A stretch of DNA of 64,000 bases from Blastobasis lacticolella (taxonomy: Eukaryota > Arthropoda > Insecta > Lepidoptera > Blastobasidae), in the NCBI GenBank assembly GCA_905147135.1, contig LR990043.1, positions 19,159,584 to 19,223,583 on the forward strand, given 5' to 3'. Under the pieces are notes generated by a model. That model had not been told where the DNA came from, made no database searches, and saw only the letters and a list, made by a program, of their open reading frames with translations. Shown here piece by piece: positions 51,991 to 62,860 of this stretch. Each line of letters begins with the position of its first letter. Within the stretch, counting starts at the first letter, position 1. Both the position numbers and the translations under genes were made by a program.

Positions 51991-52039
51991 AATCGGATAG
52001 TTTTTTATACCATTCAGTAGCTAACAATCTTACGGCCTG

Positions 52040-52195
52040 CTTGATCGTAAGCAGTCACCGCAGCTTATGGACGTCTGCAATACCAGGAGCTTCACCCACG
52101 CGTTGCCGACCCCGTAAAAACCTTTTCGCCCCTTTCTTGAAGGACTCCATGTTATACTCTCCAGTGAAAACCTCTCCAGGTAGTACTCAACTAAC
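52040..52195 (-). pseudogene. LINE pol C-terminal scrap
   Basis: Minus strand reads LPGEVFTGEYNMESFKKG then AKRFLRGRQRVGEAPGIADV and HKLR-stop, the terminal peptide of the LINE family whose 3' ends are scattered through the window. This copy preserves the longest in-frame terminal stretch. Confidence 0.68.
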
Positions 52196-52722
52196 GTATA
52201 TAACTCAGTAAGAGTCTGTACTAGAAATCGAACTCGGTACCTCTGGCTTACGAGTCCGATCCGTTAGTCATAAGGGCTGGGGACGCTCTTAACATAATAT
52301 CAAAATAATAATGTGTACATGTACCCTAGCTCCGATAGACCACTCTCCTCTCTTCCATCACTGGCCAACATGACGTGTCTGTCAAAGTTAAGATTGATTG
52401 TCGGGAACGCCTACAAAAACACACACTGTCATTCTCCTAGCTGCGAAGGTAATCTCATAGATTGAACTGTCGAGCTTTGCTTTATTAGATTTTAGATGGA
52501 TACAGTTTCAAGTAACGAAGTGCGATTCTCGTTTTGGTAATACGAGGCGATAAATGTAAGCGGTTTGTGGAACGACGATGGAAAGTAAAGTTGGTGCTCC
52601 GTAAAAAAACACTTCTGTTTTCAGTGGTGCTCTAGTACCAACGAAATAAATCAAGCAATCTAGATATTTTATTGTGATTTTTATATCTGCAGCTGTACAT
52701 GTGCGTCTTTATCTGCAATAAT
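52196..52722. other. Stretch without recognisable features
   Basis: 52215-52275 has a tRNA-like phrase (CGAACTCGGTACCTCTGGCT) from a family A head in minus orientation; otherwise nothing. Confidence 0.35.
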
Positions 52723-53078
52723 CATCTTGGCGTTAATGTCCCGGTTGTGCTCTCGCGCACGAGATTGACCATGACCCAGGATATGGCAGGTCAGGTAATT
52801 ACAGTGGAGCGACTGCCCTCGGACCTCCATGACTCTGCTGCCAGGGGAACCTGACCAGATTTGATCATGATTACACATCCACTCGCCTGAATGTGCAGGT
52901 TTCATCACGATGTTTTCTCTCACCGTAAGAGCATCGGTTAGTATTCAACTAATGTACATAACTCAGAAAATAGTCATTGGTACATGGCCGGAGCGGGATT
53001 CGAACCCGGGATCCCTTACCCCGGGATCCCGGGATGGCTTACGAGTCGGATACTCTGACCGCTCGGCCACCGACGCTC
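52723..53078 (-). mobile_element. SINE family A, full-length
   Basis: Minus orientation. Head with GGTGGCCGAGCGGTCAGAGT, CTCGTAAGCC and an intact B box; body; RTE-like tail (GTTGTGCTCTCGCGCACGAG on plus) with internal deletion of the GGGCCC part. A 15-bp duplication (CCCGGGATCCC repeats, about 53006-53033) lies inside the head. Confidence 0.88.
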
Positions 53079-53394
53079 GCAATATTTTCCACAAATTAGA
53101 AACTACTTATTACGTTCGGAGCATGTTTCGCAGTAGAGGATAAAGTGAATTTTGTCACCAATGCACTTGAAACTTACGTTCCAAACACGTAAGGGGGAAT
53201 CACGGAAACGTAAACTTACGCATTGACAAAATCTCTGAGGCCCAAGCTAACCTCACCTGCTCATGGTCCCTGACGAAAAGGGCTGTGACGATAAGGGCTC
53301 TGGCGAATCGGCTTTTCCCTAACGGGTTGTGCGGTCAACGGTGGAAGCCTCCGCATATAACTAGTCAAAACACCCCAATTATTTGAATGGAAAG
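53079..53394. other. Stretch without recognisable features
   Basis: ACGTAA..CTTACG phrases near 53175-53220 form weak inverted repeats. No gene. Confidence 0.3.
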
Positions 53395-53460
53395 GCTGAA
53401 AAGTTCTAGTGGACAAAGTGTCTGAAACCGAGATTTGTCGCTAGGATTATTATGATGAGT
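53395..53460 (+). pseudogene. RTE 3' tail scrap
   Basis: GTCGCTAGGATTATTATGAT with a preceding AAGTTCTAGTGGACAAAGTG. A weak match to the RTE tails at 13638 and 44127. Confidence 0.3.
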
Positions 53461-54031
53461 AAAAGGAAGCCAGAAACGAAACATTGCGCTCGTTCAAAAA
53501 TCAGATTTAGTTTGTTTACGCTGTAGATATTTGGGTCATCTGTGGGTAGATTTATTTTTTGTTTGGGTCATCAAGGGTCCTAGGTACTTACCAAATAACT
53601 CTTTCGGGCCAGTAAATTCTGTGAAAAGGGGCGGACAGGACTAGGATGCTATATTGGGTTTCAGTTCTTAGAAAGAATGTGCGGAATCCGATCAAGTAAC
53701 ATAATTAAGAATTTAATTTGATTCAAATTACAAGTACCGACAGCTTCAGTGATCTGGACTACCCACGTCAATACCCACCACAATGGCTCGAATGTCCCTG
53801 AAATGGACGTCGCTCTTTATTAAGTCAAACGCAGAATATCGGGGCCATTAATTTCCCTTTCTGGTCACGTCGCTATGGTCTCCTTTCTGAGAGGTCCCGC
53901 CCGCTATCGCAACCAGTGGGTGGATGGGCGAGTGCATTCGAGTAAGCCTCGTTGTATGAATTTTTAAAGTTATTGGTCACGTGGGTATTTATGTTGCAGG
54001 TTTGGAATTAATGTACTGAATATATTATTAT
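53461..54031. other. Stretch without recognised genes
   Basis: 53750-53970 is less AT-rich and unlike the repeat families, but shows no frame with clear exon borders. Confidence 0.3.
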
Positions 54032-54091
54032 TGTACAATAATATTCTGTTTGTCTTCAAAATGTACAATAATATTCTGTTTGTCTTCACAA
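54032..54091. repeat. Two-copy 30-bp tandem duplication
   Basis: TGTACAATAATATTCTGTTT..CTTCA is repeated head to tail with one or two differences. Confidence 0.9.
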
Positions 54092-55448
54092 TGGCTATAA
54101 AATTTTCCATCTTAATCTTATTAAAATGAAAGCTTAGTTAATAGAACAGCTGATACATCAACGCCGTCACCTAAATGGCGGTAAGGATATTGTACCTACA
54201 TACTTAAGAACAGTATACAACGTGTCTACTCGGACTAACTCGCAGGTAAAAGCTAGTACAAAGTATAAGTAGGTAACGTATTCATTAAAACAAAACAACA
54301 CAGCTGCCGAAACGCGCAACCAATCAATTCCCACAATCCAAACATATTGTGGGTATTATTAAAAGCAAAGTTACAAATACACGTGGGAATATTTTCGCCT
54401 GTAGGTTCCTCCAGCCGCGGCATGGCAGAATGAGTGATGGGTTCGTATTAAATTGTACTTGTTCTAATTCGCTATGCCAATTTAAGCTTTATTCGAAGCG
54501 TATGAAGTTGTATTTCGATCGCTTTTGCCGGATATGGATCACGCGGACAAGGAATCCAACGATTCAGACACGGAATCCACATGATCAGCTGGGAAATATC
54601 CGGCAAACGTCTGACAAAAATGTATTTATGAGCTATTCGCGGAAGGTCTAGCGGCAGTGACTTGTCTTTTAAATCCATGAAGAGATCAGACGAAATGTGT
54701 GTGACAAATGAAATTCGCATATCACATTCGTACTTTATGGCGTTGTGAAGAACTCGTCTTGATGAAATGGAACATACATTTCAGAGCAATGAAAGAAGTA
54801 CCTACAGAGAGATATTATGCAATCTTGTATTTACGATGCGTCTGTCGGATCTTCGTCTTATTATTTCTAACATCCTGAATACGGTTAAGGAAATGAGCTA
54901 GGTAGTTGAATCCAATTTCAGTTAAGCGTTTTGTTCTATCTCATTTCCAGTTCGATTTTATAGTGTTCTGTGTTGCTAGGGACCATTGTGAACATACTTT
55001 ACAACTACCTTGGTATTTTGTAGTAATTGTATAGTATTTGACAGATTTTTAATAATAACTGTCTTGGCAACAACAACTCGTCGTCTACTACTGCAGCTAT
55101 ATTATTAGTCCGCGTGGTTATCTTGCTGCTACTGTGACTAGTGTTGTGCCCAGATTTACAATCAGCTTTAGAGTGGATAGAACCCTCTAGCATGAGTACG
55201 TTGAATGTATGGTAGGGGGGGGGGAGGGGGGGCAAACGCAAAATACCTAATCTAGTCGACGGTAAATAAGACACATAGTCTAGTTTCTGTTTTGTATTTA
55301 CTCACAAGCGTGCGCCAGACACGGCACTCTACGAGGCTGAATTAGCGGATGTTCATTATTTTGGTACCTTGGACATCTGTGCTCCAGCTGTGATTCCTAG
55401 AAGAATAGAATATCTTTATTGCTTAAATTGTGGTATACAATAGGATCT
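54092..55448. other. Stretch without recognised genes; G-tract
   Basis: The plus 100-codon (54349-54651) and minus 82- and 89-codon frames show no motif. At 55215-55232 a near-pure G run (ten G, A, seven G) could form a G-quadruplex. Confidence 0.4.
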
Positions 55449-56179
55449 TATATATGTCGCAGCCATCTGGTTAAATCAGCCATTTAACGAGAAGGCTAGT
55501 CCGTTAATTAATCGCCGGAATTCGATTGAACGCCTAGGCTGATCGTTGATTGCACTAGCTACACTCAACGTTTAATTAGTTGGCTTATAGTAAGCTAGCC
55601 CTTTACAGACGGCTGACGCTAAATCAGGCAGGTGATTTAAATGTAGTTCAAATTTTATCTACTTCGGCGCTGGTGGTACCAAAACAAATATGGCGTCAGA
55701 CAGCTCGAACAGCAAGCAATGTTTTTATATTTTTTTCCTTTTAACTGTGGTACCTATATATAGTATATGTTTTTAAGTAAGAAATAAGATAACTTTAAGT
55801 GAGAATTAAGATAACTTAATTTGTTCAGTTTCTATTTATACTTATAATTAGAAACATAAATGACTTTGAAAGTTTCGTGCCGTTGCATATTTAAAATTTT
55901 TATTGTTGTAAATGCATAGGTACTCGCAATACAATTAATTGTATACTTATTGAATTAATTTGTATCCACTAATAATTTCTTTATTACATAAGTTACGTTA
56001 CTCTAACTAAACATCCCCTTTAACAAAACGGCTAAATAACGTTTAGCCAAGTAGCTGAACGTTACATTCAACTACTTGGCTAGTTGTCCTTTAGCCACTC
56101 AATTGAATGCAGGCCTTTTACAAACTGACAAGCCTTCTCATTAAATGGCTGATTTAACGAGATGGCTGCGACATATATA
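55449..56179. mobile_element. 730-bp MITE with ~49-bp TIRs
   Basis: Left TIR 55449-55497 (TATATATGTCGCAGCCATCT, GTTAAATCAGCCATTTAACG, AGAAGGCT) mirrors 56131-56179 with two or three mismatches. Inside are more hairpins: GCCAAGTAGCTGAACGTT with its partner near 56075-56092, and many GGCTA/TAGCC motifs. Flanks are compatible with a TA duplication. No coding capacity. Confidence 0.85.
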
Positions 56180-56194
56180 AAAATTTTCATGAAT

Positions 56195-56262
56195 CATGGT
56201 CTAGGCGGACCTAGGGCCCCTTTTGCGCGAGAACACAACCGGGACAACCGCCAAGATGACCA
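56195..56262 (+). mobile_element. SINE family A tail scrap
   Basis: CATGGTCTAGGCGGACCTAG, GCGAGAACACAACCGGGACA, ACCGCCAAGATGACC. It sits immediately beside the MITE, so the MITE may have landed in this SINE. Confidence 0.6.
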
Positions 56263-56939
56263 CTTAGTTAAAAGCTGTTGAATGTCTTTATGAGTGTAAT
56301 AAAATCTAACATACCTACCGCTAAGTTTACTCTACCATGACTATGTCCGCGCTCCCCATTTCCCTAACCAAATAGCCACATCGTTTGTTTGCTTCCGCCC
56401 GGGAAGCAACCGCGTCGTGATTGCATACCTGAATTTTGCTAGTAATGAATTCCTAATTCATTCGAATGCACAGTTGCACTGTTGATTTGACTGCTTACTG
56501 TTTATACGTAGCAGCTAAATGGAAAATTGCAGAGTAGGTATTTGTATTGTGGCCGTAACAGAGTCCGTTGTGAACTCGTATGATAGTATAGTATTCTAGG
56601 TTACTAGCAACCAGCCCCGGCTTCTCACTGATGCAATTATTAATCCCGATTCAGTGCGATCCCGTGGGGATATCGTGATAAAAAGTAGCCTATGTTACTT
56701 CTGGATATCGTAGCTATATTTTCGAAAAGAATTTTTGAAATCGATTTGACACAATCCACAATCCAAGTCCATTACAAACAAACAAACAATAAAATATTTT
56801 CTAATGAGAAAAATAAATTAGTTTTAATTTAAAAAAACTTTTGTTAAAATAACTAAGTATTCCAAGTATAACATACCTTGAGTGTATAGGTATATTGTGT
56901 TTAGTTAATGTTAATTTTATAGGCAGAATAACTAAAATT
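56263..56939. other. Stretch without genes; possible Helitron-like phrase
   Basis: 56640-56770 (CCCGTGGGGATATCGTGATA, AAAAGTAGCCTATGTTACTT, TTTTTGAAATCGATTTGAC) resembles the common arthropod repeat that ends in CTAGT elsewhere here. Uncertain. Confidence 0.35.
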
Positions 56940-57034
56940 TAGGTACCAGCTGGATGCGGAAAGCACAGGACCGGTCTTTGTGGAGATCTCTGGGGGAGGC
57001 CTATGCCCAGCAGTGGGCGTCTTCTGGCTGATGA
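56940..57034 (+). pseudogene. RTE 3' end, second copy of the 36.9-kb lineage
   Basis: TACCAGCTGGATGCGGAAAG, GACCGGTCTTTGTGGAGATC and GCAGTGGGCGTCTTCTGGCT then GATGATGA are nearly identical to 37978-38075. A ~90-bp 5'-truncated insertion of the same young RTE. Confidence 0.9.
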
Positions 57035-58505
57035 TGAACTAAAAAAATCGTAAAAGGCAATTTCATTTTGCACAAGTCTAATTTGAAAATTCCAAGCGCC
57101 TGCAAAACATGTTTTAGCAAAAACATCTCTTTAGAAATTTGCTCGGAAACTTTCATTGTTGGTTTAAGCTTCGTCGCTAACCAGGCAAATCTACAGCTCA
57201 AGTTTGATCTAAAGCAGTAATCAAGTAGCACGACAAGTGTTATAAGGCACTGTATACAATGGGATGGGCGCCGAGCGCATAGCATTTTGACTGTCTAAGC
57301 TTTTCATGCCGCGGAGATAGCTCATAACGGGGATTGGCAAAAACTTAATAAGGATTGTACATTTTTGACAACATTTTGGCATTGTATGTAGTGCTAATTA
57401 GTGCTAAAATTTGTTGTTGCAGTGCCTAAAATGCTAGCAAAAGTACCTTCTACTTCTACTATAACTTATGCACTTCTTATATTAATCGAGATTTGATGTC
57501 GCGAGGCAGGAAATCGCACTAATTTTGATAGTACTGTATTTCGTATACAGACGCGTTTTTCATATAGGAGACATTAGAATGCCAACTTAAACTGGGTACA
57601 ATACGGACTTAGTTCCGAAATGCCTAAACACTGTTACACTTAATTAACTGAGATCGATTGTGTAAGAGATTGCGATAATGTAATTCTATTTGGCGAGATG
57701 TTCTAAAGAGAGTTAATTATTAAACCATTTAGTAGATTAGCAAAAAAATGCTCGCAAAGAAACAAAGGAGCTTTATTTCCCTTACTATTATATATTTGAA
57801 AGGAATATGCCAGGATCTGCTGTCAAGTATCCCATTACCGACACTCTAAGGATATTAACACCCTCCCAGTACGTTTAGAGCCTAGACGACTTGCTCTTCG
57901 AGTGTTCTCGAACTGTGAGATTGTTTGCACAGCTGAGTCCTCGACAACTTGATCCTTAATACACTGTTTGTCTATTAGATATGAGTACGACAGCGGCGGA
58001 GAGCATTTGTTTAAAACGGATTATGGTAGCGTAGGTCGATAGTGGTTTATGAAATATCGTACGCTTTATTGGTTATTATGACTAGTTTTAAAGGTTTTAG
58101 GAATTTTTGTTTCATATTTTCGTGTTAATTGTACTATCATAAATACAAAATAAAGAAATTCTAAACTAACCTAACCTAAACTAACAACAACACCTTAACA
58201 GTAACCTAGGATGTTAACAGTGCAATAAACCGACGAGCCTGTATGAAAAGGTTGATGAAACAGACAAGAGAAAGGGTATTTACAATGACAATCATTAAAA
58301 AGCATTAGATATACATAAGCATTAAAAATTTAAAAGTCATTTTATTTTTATTTTATTTTATTAGGGATAACAACAGCCATAAAATAGGTTGATTACATTT
58401 TGTTGTAAACCTTGTCACTAGGCCAATGACAGTTATCCACGCTTATATTAATATTAGGTATCTAACGAACATGTTATTAAACAAAATAATCGTATCTTAA
58501 ATCAA
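57035..58505. other. Stretch without recognisable features
   Basis: 1.5 kb of AT-rich DNA. The 94-codon minus frame at 57001-57285 overlaps the RTE scrap and lacks motifs. Confidence 0.4.
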
Positions 58506-58735
58506 CTTAGTATCGTAGAAGATAAACATCGAACACATAATCATCTACACCGTTGCCCTCGGAATTGCTGGCTGCGTTACCTCGTTTAATAGCAATGCTT
58601 ACTCTCTGACTGAGGAACGAGCCAGCTCTTCGGTCACCTGTGTCTATTAGTTTCTTAAATATTTCTGAAAATAACTTACTAGCACTAGAGCCACAAGGTC
58701 TCGACCCCAAACTGCTGAAATATGCAATCCTGGGC
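58506..58735 (-). pseudogene. Retrotransposon-type protein C-terminus
   Basis: Minus strand: FGVETL (other frame), then SASKLFSEIFKKLIDTGDRR and AGSFLSQRVSIAIKRGNAAS. The pattern VETLGP..A..L...I...L....GD.RAG.FL.QR.S.A.QRGN is one I know from the C-termini of repeat-encoded, RT-associated proteins, present in many lepidopteran genomes. A frameshift separates the first motif from the rest. Assignment to a named clade is not possible by eye. Confidence 0.5.
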
Positions 58736-59282
58736 TAGGCTTTCATATATCCGTCTTATAAGTTCCTAATGAAAAAGTTAGCGTTATTAAATCCAAATAC
58801 CGACACCAAACGAATTGAACGGACAGAATTTTGTGTATAGCACCGTAGTAGGTATACTACATGTGAAAACATGAATAATCTTGCTATCTGCAGCCTTCTA
58901 GTACCAGGATATTCTCAGCGCGAATTCCACAAGTCCGCTCTGACGCTTCGACGCTGACAAACTTCTCCCCAGGGCGCTGTAGGGATCCCCTCCGAGGTTT
59001 ACGGCCAATTGAAACAATATTGAGCCGTACAGGCTTTGCTAAATAAAAAACTTTGGCTGTAACACAGAACGGGAGCAATGGAGGGAGAAATGGTTCGAGG
59101 GGCGATGAGAACGCTTAAATTCCGATTAGGCGATAAAGGTAAATGTGGTGTGCGGCTTAATAGATTTGAGGGCCTTCCTTATCTTGTTTTAAGTAAGGGT
59201 TTGTCATTTCATGTTAGACCTCACAGAGACAACGCACTTGCGCTTCTACAGTTTGGTTAACCAGCAACCTAAGGCAAGAACG
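58736..59282. other. Stretch without recognised genes
   Basis: Overlapping short frames (minus 58884-59078, plus 59078-59260) without motifs. Confidence 0.3.
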
Positions 59283-59450
59283 CAGATGTTATGGGCAACA
59301 GTTGCTGCTGCCCATCAGGTGGGCTATCCGCTACTTTATCACTGAGTAGTATATAACAGGATAAGCGGGCCACCTGATGAAAGGTGGTCACTGTCGCCAA
59401 CGGTTATCAGGAACACCAGGGGTGTCAACGCATTGCTCATCTCTAATGGT
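59283..59450 (-). pseudogene. LINE 3' terminal fragments, head to head
   Basis: 59345-59450 in minus orientation (AGGATAAGCGGGCCACCTGA, GGTGGTCACTGTCGCCAACG, GGGGTGTCAACGCATTGC). 59283-59335 (AGATGTTATGGGCAACAGTT, CATCAGGTGGGCTATCCGC) carries the same end in plus orientation, so two fragments abut. Confidence 0.55.
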
Positions 59451-59549
59451 ATATCTAAGAAACCTCTTCAACTATCTAATTTCATAGTCCACAGCAAATA
59501 CTGGGGCTACAGCTAGGTACTCATTCGACATCCGAATAGTACAACTTAC

Positions 59550-59609
59550 GAGTCGGCTGAAATATCGCTTGGATCGGTTAAGCGCTTCAAGCTTCTCAGC
59601 GTTCCGTAC
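59550..59609 (-). CDS. Candidate 60-nt host exon
   Basis: On the minus strand a pyrimidine-rich tract ending TTTTTTACTTTTCAG precedes 60 bases that are open in two frames, followed by GTAAGTTG, a consensus 5' splice site. One frame reads VRNAEKLEALNRSKRYFSRL, the other starts YGTLRSLKRLTDPSDIS; both are charged and low in AT-driven residues, unlike chance frames nearby. The length is a multiple of three, so it could be skipped without frameshift. I do not recognise the protein. It is the only segment here with both splice sites and coding-like composition. A fortuitous match or an exon of an unrecognised repeat remains possible. Confidence 0.42.
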
Positions 59610-60689
59610 CTGAAAAGTAAAAAAGAACAAAATTAAGAAGAATCCGGTAGGCGTCCAAAACAGGCCTGTACCTTAAGACCAGCGACAGTCAGTCACTTAA
59701 AATTTTCACAGATTGTGGTTCTTTAACCGCTATTTTAAACAAATAATAATTAATTAAACATTGTTAAAAATTACAGGGCAGAGGGATATATGAAACGTAA
59801 TTTATTCACTGCTTTTAAGTATTGTTTATGAGTTCGACTCGTACTTGATCGAATTTTAGATCCGCCACCGCGGAATCCAATACTTTACACTTTACTTTAC
59901 CAAGACATTATGTATTTACTCTTAGTAATTTAATGATAAGCGTCTCGATTGGAGAACTTAGCACTTATCTTAGGAACGATAGCATCATGGTGAGGTAATC
60001 TTTATATGACATAAATGACTTTATTTGACATAAATGTAAAACAGTACAACTGGGTCAGGTTGTGAATAAGTAAATTATGAAATTCGTCTTTATTCCGGAA
60101 ATAACGCACATACCTTTGCTATAAACGTAAATTTTAACCGTCGATTTAACCTGTTCAAACCGTGCACAATATTCGAATCTTAATTAATTTCCGATACATA
60201 GTTTCCGAGTTATAGATTCCTATGTAGCGTTCCATCGGAACTAACTCCCGTAATAATTTGGGCCTCGAAGTTGAGAACAACCGGCTGTGTGGCTCGATGA
60301 GCAGTGGATGGAAGTTCCGAAGCCACCGAGTGGAAATTTCCACGAAAGTTTTCTATGGAACCGCGGTGGGTCAAGCTCGTTTGCGAATTTTAAAAACAAA
60401 CCTTGGGGGCCGGGGCCGAAAACTTGGTAAAATTTGTAGGTAGGTAATGTATGTAATCAATCTGATTACACGTATGTCCCAGGAATATCAATGATTCTGT
60501 GATGATTTCCGATACCTTTCTTGGGTGTCTTTCAATTTGTACATAGGCATGACCTTCAATCTGTACAGATTGTGTCCAGAGTACATTTGTCTCACTGCAG
60601 GGATAGGTAGAGACTAGGAACAGCCACTTTACTTCTGGCTTGTCTCTGACACTACTTCACTTTATTTACCTCTAACTTGGCTCTGAAAG
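59610..60689. other. Stretch without recognised genes
   Basis: 60240-60440 is GC-richer with complementary frames (minus 60155-60343, plus 60258-60443). The minus frame (WLRNFHPLLIEPHSRLFSTS) feels repeat-encoded but I cannot place it. Confidence 0.3.
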
Positions 60690-60769
60690 TTTTGAAAAAA
60701 TATCGATATTGCGACCACTCATAAAAATTATGCCAATCGATGGGAAACTTTAATATCTATCGATCACTT
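60690..60769 (+). repeat. 80-bp inverted repeat, left arm
   Basis: TTTTGAAAAAATATCGAT, CTCATAAAA, TATGCCAATCGAT, GGAAACTTTAATATCTATCG are mirrored at 62150-62227 with about 10 differences. Similarity ends on both sides. Confidence 0.8.
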
Positions 60770-61714
60770 TATGTTCAAAAATTTCGAAAACGGTATATCT
60801 TGCGAGATATCGCAAATCAAATATGTATATTAACTACCGACATATGGGGAACAAACACGTCCTACTAAGTCTACTCATAGTCAAATATCTTCTAAACTAT
60901 TGAACCGATTTCTTTTAAATAAAGCAAGCAATAATTAAGATTAAAAGACCTTTTAAATAGAGAAAACTGCATTGTAATTAGTTCATCCGTTCGGGAGCTA
61001 CAGATAGACGGATATACGCGTTAAACTTACAACAAAAAACTAAAATAAAGTGTTTTGTAAGATAATGTGTTTACCAACGTACAATAGTAGTTTATGCAAC
61101 TGTCATACTCGTATAATACTTAATTATATGCAGTTGGATACACTACTTTATCTACAATCACATTTTTAAGTTAAAATATCGTACCTATAATTTTTTCAAC
61201 TTTGCTGAAAGTAAGCTGCGAGTCAGTTCTGTTGTGTCTACGCGTCAAGGATATCAAGAGGCGGAAAATTCACTTTATTACTTTCACATCTATCTATTTA
61301 TTTGCTTCAAACAAGAAAAAACATTCACAAACGCAACTTACAACGATTAGAAAAGAATATTCTGTTTAGCCCGCTAATAAAATAATTACTCACAAATATA
61401 AACAGGAAAATTTGAATTTTGAATTTGTTATAGACATTTAGGTATTCAGCCTACATTTGGCCGTGTCCGGGCGCCCGACAAGAATTTAAAAAATATAAGT
61501 GTTGCGCAATGATTAAAAAGTTATATTACGATACAGCTGTAATGAAATTAGTATGGAAAATGCTGAATCGAAAAGTATTTTTTTTTAATTTCATAGACTG
61601 GTGTTAAAAAAGTGTATCCTTAAACGACTGTTTTCGAATATGTAATTGGAACATTACGCTATAAGTGTAGATAAAATACTTAATTTCATAATAATATACC
61701 GACACGGTATGCCA
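60770..61714. other. Stretch without recognised genes
   Basis: 60890-61010 has the ACTATTGAACCGATTTCTTT..TTCATCCGTTCGGGAGCTAC phrase of common insect repeats. AT-rich otherwise. Confidence 0.35.
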
Positions 61715-61935
61715 CTTGGCTCTCGAGACTGTTCAATTAGTCTCCGGTCCCTAGCGGCAGACCCTGGTCAATCTCGCTCTGCCTTATACCGTTGGCATTT
61801 CGCACACTTAACTTAACAAGTGGCGAGCTCGTGGCGATGCTGAAGTTCGACTAGTCTCAAAGTACGAAACGGTCACCCATTCAGTTTCAGGACGTTATGA
61901 ACATTGCTTAACCTAGGTTATTGGTCATTCAAAGT
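61715..61935 (-). mobile_element. 5S-rRNA-like SINE, copy 2
   Basis: On minus: GACCAATAACC, GGTTAAGCAATGTTCATAAC, then CTGAATGGGTGACCGTTTCG. GTTAAGCAA.GT and GGATGGGTGACCG are 5S internal-promoter elements (A box and box C). Downstream GAGACTAGTCGAA matches the copy at 21330-21420, proving a shared dispersed family. Confidence 0.62.
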
Positions 61936-62149
61936 GAACCTGAATGCGAATTGCTAATAATTAAATGGTATTGTTTTTAATTAGCTGGTCAACGAGAAAA
62001 ATCATCTAAAAAGTTATTTTGATAGCATATCATACACTCGCTAGCAAGTAAATCGATAATCGATTCACATATATTTCCATATACGCTCATATCTAGCGTC
62101 CCAAACCCGTCTGTAACTTCATAAATTCCTAACCGATTTTAATAATAGG

Positions 62150-62227
62150 GTGATCGATAGATATTAAAGTTTCCTATCGATTGGCATAAGTTTTATGAGA
62201 AGCCGCAAAATCGATATTTTTTCAAAA
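62150..62227 (-). repeat. 80-bp inverted repeat, right arm
   Basis: Partner of 60690-60769, about 1.4 kb away; the copy at 61715 lies between the arms. Confidence 0.8.
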
Positions 62228-62525
62228 TGGCGGAAAGTAGGTGGTGACCGAAATGTACAATGCTATTTATCTCTAGCCTCATATATTTTACAATTCTTTT
62301 CATGCGTCCTGTTTTATCTTAAATTATTGTCACTGCAGGTCCCAGCTTTTTGATCCCTCAGATCTTACTCTGTATGAATAAAACACATAAACGTGTTACA
62401 TTCGTACAAGATGCCAAAACAAGGTAAGTTACAAAAATTTATAAGAATATCAATCTGGCCCGTGTCAAGATTTGCACAGAAATAGATTGTATCCAATATA
62501 AAGGCACTCGACAACCGTCGGCACA

Positions 62526-62582
62526 CTACGGTCTCAATCTACTGCCAACTTACTGTAAGTTGGCAGTAGATTGAGACCGTAG
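62526..62582. repeat. Perfect 57-nt palindrome
   Basis: Arms 62526-62553 and 62555-62582 are exact reverse complements over 28 bases, with a single T between. Starts CTACGGTCTCAATC. No flanking element recognised. Confidence 0.97.
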
Positions 62583-62769
62583 GTAGTTACCCAGTTACGT
62601 AGTACACGTCATGTTGAAAGCTAGTTATCTTGTACTGAGTTGTTGCTGTTTGTCAGAACGTAAGTTTGACTTTCACTTTATAATTCTACAATAAAAAATC
62701 AACAACACTCGCCGAAAAATGTAACCTTAATTGTTTGAGGATCTCCCCGGTATATAGGCATTTGTGCGC
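62583..62769. other. Unassigned spacer
   Basis: Nothing recognised. Confidence 0.3.
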
Positions 62770-62860
62770 CATCTCAGCTGATGGAAAGCGACGATTCGGC
62801 CGAAGGTGAGGCATGCCTAGAAACAGCTTTTACTTTGGCCTGGACGAAGTCCTATAACCA
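62770..62860 (-). pseudogene. LINE pol C-terminal scrap
   Basis: Minus strand, mixing frames: TFKAKVK-like start, HASPSAESSLSIS and RWRTN..; corresponds to ..FKARVN..ACSFGRIVAFHQLRWRTNA of the LINE family at 11375 and 22325. Confidence 0.45.

Noticed and set aside
62526..62582. microRNA precursor
   Set aside because: A one-base centre and perfect pairing leave no terminal loop of the usual size and no bulges; a precursor is unlikely.
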